Of a DNA stretch of 64,000 nt, positions 54,918-64,000 are shown one piece after another; the stretch's first letter is position 1; every line of letters begins with the position of its first letter. A program made the position numbers and the translations under genes. Origin of the DNA: Saccharina japonica (taxonomy: Eukaryota; Sar; Phaeophyceae; Laminariales; Laminariaceae). Under the pieces are notes generated by a model that was not told the origin of the DNA, searched no databases, and saw nothing but the letters and a program-made list of their open reading frames with translations. The stretch lies in assembly GCA_008828725.1 (NCBI GenBank), contig MEHQ01000077.1, positions 127,758 through 191,757 on the forward strand, written 5' to 3'.

Positions 54918-56679
54918 AGTGACAACCAAAGTGATTGAGACCCTGCTATACGGATGTGTGACGTGGACCCTCAGTGCACAACACTTCGCCAGGCTCCGAA
55001 CGGTACACCACCAAATCCTCCTGCGTGTCATTGGCTTCCAGCGTCGGCAGCGTGGCGACTATAGGACCCTCTCGTACGCAAAGGCTCTCAAGCAGACACG
55101 ATGGAGAGCATCGAAACGACGATCCGTAAACGACGGGTGTTCTTTGCGGGGGCCGTGGCACGGCAACCCAAGGGGCGACTACCCAGTCGGGTGATGTTCG
55201 GGACCATGACGGGTGGGGAGGGACGCAGACCGGGCGGACAACCAAAGTCCTGGCAGAAATGCCTTGCTGAAGACCTCAAGGTGTTTCAAGCCACCAAGGG
55301 GTCCACGGCACAGGTCCCGTTGGTGTTTGGAGTAGAGACCGCAGTGTGGACCGTTGCAGCAACTAAAGTGGGCAAGTGGTACAGAGGGGTCCTCGAAGCG
55401 GCTGAACAGTTCATGGTCCGGTGGCACAAGGTCGAGGCGGATCTGAGTAGACAGCGCCACGCATCCGTTGCGGGGGGTGCACAAGGGAATGGGAAGGGGG
55501 GGGGGCAACAGTCGTACAGAAACCGCGGTTGATGAAAGCAGGAGGGAGACAGCCGACAGGATAGCAAGGTACCAGGCTGACTAGTAAGTCCCGCCTAGAC
55601 TACCCGTGCCGCGCACCTCTGTAGCTGCTTCGAACGCGGCCCCGTTGTGTTTTTTCGTTCCGTCTTTTAGTTTCATTGTTACTCTCGTTCTTATCCCTGT
55701 GATGAGGAAGAAGTACTACGTCCCTGGCTTGGTGGATTGCGAACTAGTTGTTTTTTTCCTTGGTTATTTCTGATGGTCTTTCTTTCCCTTTGTTTGTTTG
55801 TTTTTATTTTATTTTTTATTTTTGCTTGGTCTATTGTAGCTTCTCAAGGGGGGCACGACAGCAATGCTACAGCCCCTCGCATCATTTTTTTTTTTACTTA
55901 TTTATTTTGCCGTGATCGCTTTTGCCTTTGTCTCTCCGCCCCTCCGTATTTTCCTAGGACTTTCTTTGGTTGCTTAGCTACGTACGTATTCATTTTGTTT
56001 TTTATTTCCTCTTCTCTTTCCTGGACTCTCGTGTGTGGCACGAGAACGAAACGGAACTGAGTAGGAAGTGCTACGTATCCGTTGTATGGGTGGCGCCCAA
56101 GGGAATGGAGACGGAGGGTGGGGGGGTTCGTAGGGAAACCGCGGCGGACGAAAGCAGGAAAGAGACGGCAAACAGAGTAGGTACCAGACCGACTAGCTGG
56201 TAGAACCTGCCTGTACTACGGGCACAAACCTGCCTCGGCTGGCTGGAAGGTACTTTTGGTGTGCTCCGGTTGCCTGTCCTTTCCTGTCGTTCTTAGTCTT
56301 GCTCTGTTGGCGCTGTTTTGTCGGTCCATTTCATTTCGTTTCATTTCATTTGGTTTTTTATTGGATGTCGCATCTCCTCTGGGAGAAGCACGACACTTTC
56401 TTTCTTTTATTTTGTCATGCTTTTGTTTGGTTGCTTGATTGTTGATTTGCTTCAGTATATTTACTTTTTATTATTTTTTCCTTTTCGCTTTTTTTCTTTT
56501 TTTCTCTTTTTTCTCTTGCATGCACCTGGATTGCTAGCAGGGTAGGTCTTGCCTGTCGTATATGGCATTGCATTGTCTGCTCTGCTTACTGCACTGAGCG
56601 TAGTATCTCTGTGTCGTAGTTTTGTGACCACAGAACTGGTACCTTTTTAGGATGATGAATCGGCACGGACACTGGGTGT

Positions 56680-57824
56680 TGTTGTTGTTGTTGTTGTTGT
56701 TATCTTCACATTAAACTCGTTTCAGTTGCTAATCCCTATAGTCTGATCTAGCAAGATCACGGCCCGTGGTCACAAAAGTGCTAGAGCCATCAGAGAATCC
56801 TAAATAACACGTACACTTAGCAGGGGAAGGATACACAAGTCCGAAGAGGTACACCTAAAATCCCTACAGCATGTTATGCGTGTCCAAAACTGAACTACAC
56901 GCCCGCAATCTCCATTCGACTGTGTGTTTGTGTTCTTCACATTAAACCTTCCTTTCTACCCGTCGACATCCAGCACACCCAGTGTCCGTGCCGATTCGTC
57001 ATCCTAAAAAGGTACCAGTTCTGTGGTCACAAAACTACGACACAGAGATACTACGCTCAGTGCAGTAAGCAGAGCAGACAATGCAATGCCATATACGACA
57101 GGCAAGACCTACCCTGCTAGCAATCCAGGTGCATGCAAGAGAAAAACTACATGCAAGGAATCTCCCCCCCCCCCCTCCCACTCTTTTCCAATGGATTTGC
57201 CGACTACAGCGTATCTACTGTCTGAACTGCTGTCTGTACAAAAACACACGGTAGGCGTGCGAACAAGATGGAGCACGCAGCTGCTGCTGTCTGAAGTGCT
57301 GCCAGAATGACAGTCCGCGGACACACAGTGAAAAAGAACAGCCAACCAAAGCCATCACGTCAATTGACAATTGCCCGAATCTATCCTGAACGTCTGTGTT
57401 AGGCACAGCATTATAAACATCGACACTGATTAGGAATCGTTCCACATTGAAGGGGTCTTCCACGATCAGGCACACAATGAAGGCACCCGGGGTGTCCGCG
57501 CCATCTCTGCCATCTCTGCCGCGTCTCTCTACAAAACCAGTGACGTCATCAACACAGACCCAACAACGAAATTCAGGGGAAAAAACGAAAAAAAAACAAA
57601 AAGATTGTCCGTTCGTCACGGGTCGATGTCGTCCGTGCTCCGGATGGCTGCTCCGCGCTGCTGTGCTGCTGCTGCGGCGTGCTGCTGTGATCCGGCGCGC
57701 CGCTCCGGTGCCACTTGGCCAGTCCTAACACGACCACACTCGACCTGCTCCGTCCGTACTCGCTCTCGTTGTTGTCCTTCCCAGTCGGCTCCTCGCTTTC
57801 TCCCTCGTTGCACTCAGGGTGCTT
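56680..57824 (-). mobile_element. Tail-sharing retroposon, copy 2 (nested in LINE tail)
   Basis: Flanked by GGGTGT on both sides (56674-56679 and 57825-57830), a likely 6-base target duplication inside a LINE tail. On the - strand it ends with GTTTAATGTGAAG and an AAC microsatellite, the same end box as the LINE. It is itself interrupted by a LINE 3' piece at 56922-57147. Homologous to 21357-22280. Contains the same peptide (RCWVCVDDVTGFVERRG) but the frame is broken relative to copy 1. Confidence 0.75.
56922..57147 (-). repeat. LINE 3' tail fragment nested in the tail-sharing retroposon
   Basis: Antisense tail; absent at the matching place in copy 1 near 21600, which gives the empty site. 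Confidence 0.8.
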
Positions 57825-58514
57825 GGGTGTGCTGGATGTCGACGGGTAGAAAGGAAGGTTTAATGTGAAGAACACACACACACTGTGATGGCGGGACTTT
57901 GTCCCAACGTGCTATTGCTGTAATAATACAAGTATGTCTCCGTCATGAGTGTGTCAACTGGATGATGAGCACCTCTGGCTCGGGTGTTTGAGCGATGCTC
58001 GTCCGGAGTTGCGTGTCGATCCCAGTCTATTTTAGTCGATCCCAGTCTATTTTGGTCGATCGCCGTCTAGTTTGGCCGATCCCAGTCTATTTTGTGTTCT
58101 ATTTTTAGTTTGTACTGGTACTGCCTGCCGCGCGAGTATTTACCATATATTTCTGGCGCATCTCTTTAATATCCAACAAAATAAGACGAAGTTTAGAAAT
58201 ATACCTGTCGTGATCAAAACCAGAGAAAAACTTGGCCCATTCATCATGCTTTTTAGGTGTAAAATGAAGCCAAATAGCGTATGTTTTGCCTCCGGCGGCG
58301 CCTTCAGCGGGATCGGCTCCGGGGGTGCCTCCAGCGGGGCCCCCTCGGTCGGGGGCGGGCTTTGTTTTGCTCGCTTCGCTCGCAACTAAAGTTAGTTAGT
58401 TGGCTGGCTTCGCCAGCCAACCAATAACTAGCCGGGAACTCCAGCGAACTCACAGCCCTAGAGATTTTTATTATCAAATGACACCAACTACTACTACTGC
58501 TGTGTTTCTTTTCT

Positions 58515-58747
58515 GTTTTATTTGTTTCTCTTTCATGCACCTGGATTGCTAGCAGGGTAGGTCTTGCCGGTCGTATATGGCATTGCATTGTCTGCTCTGC
58601 TTACTGCACTGAGCGTAGTATCTCTGTTTCGTAGTTTTGTGACCACATAACTGGTACCTTTTTTAGGATGAAGAATCGGCACGGACACTGGGTGTGCCAG
58701 ATGTCGACGGGTAGAAACGAAGGATTAATGTGAAGGACACACACACT
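58515..58747 (+). repeat. LINE 3' tail fragment
   Basis: Same 220-base unit as 22858-23102, ending in an AC repeat. Confidence 0.8.
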
Positions 58748-58759
58748 GTCGAGAGGTCA

Positions 58760-58981
58760 TGTTACAGCGTGGGTATACACAATTCGACGAAAGTTGACGA
58801 GGCAAGAAAATGTTGGAATCTATTCGCGATAAAAATACAAGGCACGCATGAGGCACATACCGTAGTGGGGAGGGAGAAGAGCCTACTTAGTGACGCCGGA
58901 TCTGTGATACGAGTAATAATACATTAGGAAGAGGATAAAATGGAAGGGCGGAGATAATAAACGAGATGGAAAAGAAAAAAC
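58760..58981 (+). repeat. SINE body fragment
   Basis: cacaattcgacgaaagttga through gtgacgccggatctg to gagatggaaaagaaaaa. Confidence 0.65.
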
Positions 58982-58986
58982 ATTTG

Positions 58987-59400
58987 TGTGTTCTTAACAT
59001 TAAACCGTGTATTTACATATACCTGTCGACATATATAATGTTGTGTGTGTTCTTCACATTAAACAGTCCATTCTACCCGGCGAGCATCGACATCCAGCAC
59101 ACCCAGTGCCCGTGCCGATTCTTCATCCTAGAGATATAAGAGTTGTGTGGTCACAAAACTTCGCCACGGAGATATTAGGTTGCAATGCAGTAAGCAGAGC
59201 AGACAATGCAAGGCCCTATACGACAGGCACGACCTACCCTGTTAGCAATCCAGCTGCGTGAAAGAGAAAACGGAAAATATAGAAAAACCGAAAATGAAAA
59301 ACAAAACACTCCCAGTGTCGTGTCGAGGCTTCATCCTAGAGAGATACCAGTTATTTTGTGGTCACAAAATCACGACACAGATAAACTAACTTCCTATTTT
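58987..59400 (-). repeat. Cluster of LINE 3' tail fragments
   Basis: A tail stub at 58987-59030, a full tail unit at 59040-59275 and a partial one at 59300-59400, all antisense, placed head to tail with the big LINE that starts at 59398. Confidence 0.7.
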
Positions 59401-60009
59401 GTGTACGTGTTCTTCACATCAAACCGTCATTTCTACCCGTCGGCATCCAGCACACCCAGTGTCTGTGCCGATTCTTCATCCTAGAGAGGTACCAGTTATG
59501 TGGTAACAAAACTATGACACAGAGATACTACGCTACTACGCTGCGATGCAGTAAGCAGAGCAGCAATGCAATGCCATATATACGACAGGCACGACCTACC
59601 CTGTTAGCAACCCAGCTGCGTAAAAGAGAAAACAAACAACGAAGAAGCGAAAAGGGAAAAATAAAGACTCAACATAAATACAATAAAACAGGTCAACAAA
59701 CAGAAACAATAACAAAAGATAAAGAAAAACGTGTCGTGCTTCTCCCGGAGATGTGACAGAAACACAAGATAAATGAAAACAACGTAAACAGAGCAAGACT
59801 ACGAAAGAACGAAAGGAAAAGATAGGCAACCGAAGCACACAAAAAAAAACACCTTGCAAACATCCGAGGCACGTTTGTACCCGTAGTACAGACAAGTTCT
59901 ACCAGCTAGTCGGTCTGGTACCTTGCTACCTTGTCTGCCGTCTCCTTCCTGCTTTCGTCAGCCGCGGTTTCCCTACGAACCATCCGCCCCCCCGTCTCCA
60001 TTTCCTTTT

Positions 60010-60333
60010 TATTTATTTTTGTCCATCCCATTTATTATCTTCGCACTTCCGTCTTTCTCCCTCCCTATTAATAGTCGTAACTCAGATCCGGGGTCACAAA
60101 GTAGGCTCCTATCCCTCCTCCCCCACTACGGTTCTTGCTTTGCATTTTTATCGCGAGAAGATTTCAGCAATTTCTTCCCTCGTCAACTCTCGTCGAATTT
60201 TGCTTACCCACGCTATAATATGCCCTCTCGACAGCCGGTGTTATTTGAGAATAAAAACCTCCATGGGGAGAATCGAACCCTCGACATCCGGCCCAAAAGG
60301 CTTCGTGGCTACCAGTTAGACCACCGGGGCGAC
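60010..60333 (-). repeat. tRNA-headed SINE inserted in LINE 3' UTR
   Basis: Antisense copy with a complete head (gaccaccggggcgacc at its right end). It splits LINE sequence that in other copies reads continuously into cttgggcgccacccataca. Confidence 0.8.
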
Positions 60334-61687
60334 CTTGGGCGCCACCCATACAACGGATGCGTGGCGCTTCCTACTCAATTCCGTTTCGTCTTCGTGCCAC
60401 ACACGAAGGACAGGAAAGACAGGAGGGAATAACAAAACAAATGAGTACGTACGTACAGAGCTAAACAATCGACGAACACCTAAGAAAGTGCGGAGGGCGT
60501 AAGCTTTATTTTTACCCATCCGCCGGAGGATAAAACAAAAAAAACAAGCTAAGAAAATACAAAAATACGGAAGGACGAGAAAACACAAAGGCAAAAGCGA
60601 CCACGTCAAAATAAAACAAAGTATATATATAAATAATGCGAGGGGTTGTAGCATCGTTGTCGTGCCCCCCTGAAGGAGATGCGACAGGCAATACACCAGC
60701 AGCAGGTAAACTAAACAAAAAATAACGAAAGCAAGACCACTAGAAAAAAAACAGGAAAAGTGCCGAGCTCGCCATCCACCAAGCCAGGTAGTAGTACTTA
60801 TTTCTTATCACAGGGATAAGAAAGGGAGGCAAAAATAAAATAAAATATCGAAACCAAACACACAACAGGGTTGCGTTCGAAGCAGCTACAACAGAGGTGC
60901 GCGGTACGGGTAGTCCAGACGAGTTATACTTACCAGTCGGCTTGTCACCTTGCCACCCCGTCGGCTGTCTCCTTCCTGCTCTCATCAACCGCGGTTTCGT
61001 TACGACTGTCCCCCTCCCCTTTCAATTCCCTTGTGCAGCACATGCAACGGATGCGTGGCGCTGTATACTCAGTTCCGCCTCGTACTTATGCCACCTGACC
61101 ATGAGCCGTTCCGCTGCTTCGACGACCCCCCTGTACCACTTGACCGCCATATTTGCTGCAACGATTCACACTGCGGTCTCTACTCCAAACACCAGCGGGG
61201 ACTGTGCCGTGGATCCCTCGGTGGCTCGAAACACATTGAGGTCTTCAACAAGGCATTTCTGCCTAGTCTTTGGATGTCGGCCCGGTCTGCGTCCCTCCCC
61301 CCCCGCCATTGTCCCGTGCATCACCCGACTGGGTCGTCGTCCCTTGTGTTGCCGTGACACGGCCCCTGCAAAGAACAGCCGCCGTTTACGGATCGCCGTT
61401 TCGATGCTCTCGCATCGTGTCTGCTTGAGAGCCACCGCGTACGGAAGGGTCCTGTAGTCGCCACGATGTCGTCGCTGGAAGTCAATGACACGCAGGAGGA
61501 CTTGGTGGTGCACCGATCGGCGCCTGGAGAAGTGTTGTGTACTGAGAGTCTACGTCACACATCCGCACAGCAGGGCCTCAATTACCTCGGCCTTCAACAT
61601 GCGTGCTTTCAGACTAAGTGAGGCCGCCTTCATGTCGTATAGCTCCGGTCCGAACCGTTTGAAGCATGCCCGGATGAGGCTGATCCG

Positions 61688-62614
61688 TCATTCGATTTCG
61701 AGTGAGGGCTCAGCGTCTCCGAGGATAATGCCACCGAGGTATAAGAACTGGCTCGTCTGTCTATACCTCTGACCAGCTGCTTCGATAACGAGCGGCGGAG
61801 CAGGGGGTGTCTGGTCCCGTGTTGGTAGGAGCATTGTCTCCGTCTTCTTTTCCGAGACTTTAAGGCCTGCTGCTTCGAAGACAGTCACGATGGCTGTCAT
61901 CATTTTAGCGAGTCCCTCCGCGGACATTGATACAATTCCTGCATCATTGGCGTGTAGCATACCCCATGCTGCCCTTCGTACGCATGCCAGTGGCACCTCT
62001 TTTCCGACCACTACATCCTCCTCGAGGTGGACCAAATCCCTCATGATGTCTTCATCTTCGCTGAAGCGTACGAGAAAAATGTGTATCACAGCAGCGAAGA
62101 ACACGTTGAACAGCAACGGTGACAGCACGCAGCCTTGGCGTAGCCCCTGCGTGACAATAAACCAATCTGAGTGCTCACCATTATCTGTGCGTACGCAAGC
62201 GCGCATGTTGTCGTGGAACTGGAGGATTATTGTTAGCATCCTGGGTGGTACGCCAGCGCGCGTAAGCACCCGCCACAGCAGCTCTCGGTCGATAGAGTCG
62301 TGAACTTTCTGCAGATTAATGAAGCACATGTACAAGGGGATTTTTGTTTGTCGTCCGAGTTTTTGTAATCGTCGCACGACGAACAACATGTTGACTGTTG
62401 ATCGTGTAGGACGAAAACCGCACTGCTCGTCAGGGAATATGCCTCGGTCCTCGCAGTACTTGCTAATGCGGAAAGCGACGATTTTCAGCAACACTTTGTC
62501 TGCATGGGCAACAGGCGAAATCTCCCTGTAGTTGTTATAATCAGTTCGGTTCTTCTTTTTGTAAAGTACCTTGATGATCGCGTATTTCCACTGCTGGGGG
62601 ACTTCTCCCGTCAT
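61688..62614 (-). mobile_element. LINE reverse transcriptase domain
   Basis: Seen in order: VPQQWKYAIIKVLYKKKN, YNNYREISPVAHADKVLLKI, DEQCGFRPTRSTVNML, CFINLQKVHDSIDRELLW (motif A), VTQGLRQGCVLSPLLFNVFF (motif B), MLHANDAGIVS (motif C) and KKTETMLLPTR. In related LINEs motifs A and C carry D at the two places where this copy has N, so it is catalytically dead by inference. Confidence 0.85.
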
Positions 62615-64000
62615 CCAAACACTGGATGAAATCGGGGTGGTCGATTTTCAGTACTTCGGCCGGCAGGTCGTCTGGTCCTACCGACTTCCAGTTCGGCATT
62701 GTCTCAATGGCTCCCATCATCTCGTCCATAGTTGGTTCGTCGCCAAGCGATTGTTTACGCGGTCGTGAGGGCAATGGGTCGATGCTAGTGGGGTTATGTT
62801 TCAGCGATTTCGTGTTCAAGAGATGGTGGAAGGCTCGCATCCACCGTTCACGAATTCGCACTTATCCCGTAGCAGGGTGGCCATCCTCGTCCCTAACGAA
62901 CTGCTCGCTTCGCGCTTTCTTGCCCTCAAACCCTACAGTACTCTTCCAGTGCCTGTAAAAGCCTCGCTGGTCGTTATCGGCTAGGAGTCTCTTGGTTTCG
63001 GATAGGCACTCTTCAAAATACGCATGTACTCCTACAGCGATAAACTCTTGCAGATTCGCACACGCGGTCCTCAGAGACTTGCACGCGGTACTATCCCGGG
63101 GGTGGGCGCGCAAGTGCTGCCGCGCATCTTCCCTGGCGGTCCAAGCTATTTTGAAGGCAGCCGAGGTTTCGGCCGACTCACACCATCCACGCAGGCGTGG
63201 CTGGTGTGGTGTGGGTGGTACCTCGGCCTCTACCGCATCGATGACGATTGAGGTGAACAGAGTAAGCTTACCAGCAATGTTGTGTGGTTGGGAAGGTTGG
63301 TTGAGAGTGGAAACGACCCTCGCAACTACTCGCTCACGACATTTACCGTCGGGCATAAACACCTTGCGGTCAAACGGTCGGCCTTTCGGAGTCTTGTGTG
63401 CTTATCGGTCCGATGCAAACTGTCCAGAAAGACGCACCTTCATGTACACGATGTTGTGGTCTGAATCCGCCTTAGCTGGTGGCGGAGGCTGGGGGACAAC
63501 TTTAACATCGTGTACTCTAGGCCGATGGACTTGTCGGGTTAGGATGTAATCAATGCGCTTACGGTGATTCTGGCCGGTGCCGTTGTGAGTATGCAAGCTT
63601 CCACTCTTGCGTGTGCTGAAAAACATGTTGGTGAGATCTAGCTTGCAATTGGTAGCGAACGACAGGTGATTGGTAAGACCGCACCTGTTGCTTTCTGCGT
63701 CCTTCGATCTCGAGTCCTCAATTTATATATGTAACATGAAAAACTCTACGAGTAACATGTAACTGGGTCATTTGTACAGATACATCCGGTTATTATTCGA
63801 GTTTTTTGCTTCTGGATCCCGCATCTTCAAAGGCTTTATCAGTGTGGTCAAACTGAGAACATTATAATCTCCAAGGCAAACGGTGTCTGGTGCCTGCTAA
63901 AATTCAAGCGTCAGGCCCACTTCTAACCTGTCCCTCTCAGCCCGCGAGTTCGCCGCCGGCGAGGTAAGCTTCGTAGAAGCAACGGTCAGGGGCGACGAAG

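Larger units (their letters stand above)
54931..57884 (+). mobile_element. 5'-truncated LINE copy, with two nested insertions
   Basis: Begins inside the C-terminal domain (VIETLLYGCVTWTLSAQHF, HHQILLRVIGFQRRQRGDYR), has one frameshift near 55100, then ESIETTIRKRRVFFAGAVAR to WHKVEADLSRQRHASV and a stop near 55530. The 3' UTR continues to 56679, is interrupted by a 1.1-kb insertion (56680-57824) and resumes at 57825 with the tail box and AC repeats. It abuts the right end of the Ngaro-like fossil. Confidence 0.85.
59398..64000 (-). mobile_element. RTE-like LINE, near full length but inactive; runs off the right edge
   Basis: Reading leftward from 64000: endonuclease (about 63950-63400; LTNMFFSTRKSGS, THNGTGQNHRKRIDYIL, ADSDHNIVY), linker (63362-62620), RT (62614-61700), C-terminal domain (61560-61040), 3' UTR, conserved tail ending near 59398. 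The APE-type endonuclease ending in SDHN plus a microsatellite-like tail suggest the RTE group. Damage: RT motif A reads CFINLQKVHDSIDR and motif C reads MLHANDAGIVS where catalytic Asp residues are expected, a stop follows SLEIE near 61690, and several frameshifts break the frame. A SINE is inserted in the 3' UTR at 60010-60333. Confidence 0.85.

Overview
The window looks like nuclear DNA of a eukaryote with long GT-AG introns, TTAGGG-type telomere repeats, and many retroelements. A photosynthetic stramenopile such as a brown alga is my best guess, from the overall style (long introns, RTE-like LINEs, tRNA-headed SINEs, tyrosine-recombinase retroelements). I cannot prove the taxon from sequence alone, and nothing here looks prokaryotic.

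The one host gene I can support is on the + strand and runs from about 3.4 to 36.6 kb. Fourteen exons join in a consistent reading frame into a protein of about 1,490 residues. It has a BAH domain (split between exons 1 and 2), a long disordered basic/serine-rich linker, an ELM2 domain, a SANT domain (split between exons 5 and 6), and a long low-complexity tail. BAH-ELM2-SANT is the layout of chromatin corepressor subunits of the MTA/RERE type. Two introns are very large: intron 1 is about 7.6 kb, and intron 5, which cuts the SANT domain, is about 17.7 kb. Intron 5 holds LINE and SINE pieces, DNA-transposon-like insertions, a tandem duplication and three separate interstitial telomere-repeat tracts. 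One of those tracts, at 17.1-17.5 kb, is a higher-order array in which TTAGGG runs alternate with a GC-rich CCCGCGG minisatellite.

The rest is mostly mobile DNA. (1) An RTE-like LINE family: a near-complete but inactivated copy on the - strand at 59.4-64.0 kb, a 5'-truncated copy at 54.9-57.9 kb, and many pieces of its 3' end across the window. Its 3' UTR is built from two homologous modules and ends in a conserved box (TTTAATGTGAAG) followed by AC or ACA repeats. (2) A second element of about 0.92 kb (21.4-22.3 and 56.7-57.8 kb) carries the same tail box, so it was probably moved by the same LINE machinery. (3) A tRNA-headed SINE family with an A-rich tail. (4) A fossil tyrosine-recombinase retroelement of Ngaro/PAT type at 47.2-54.9 kb with split direct repeats A1-body-B1-A2-B2; between A2 and B2 lies a dimeric tandem array of small hairpins. 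(5) A second, more rearranged tyrosine-recombinase fossil at 42.7-46.0 kb with several inverted segments. (6) Small DNA-transposon-like insertions at 19.2 and 24.9 kb.

No rRNA gene, functional tRNA gene or CRISPR array was seen. Coordinates of repeat edges are by eye and may be off by 5-30 bases. Exon edges were chosen from splice signals plus reading phase, without transcript data.
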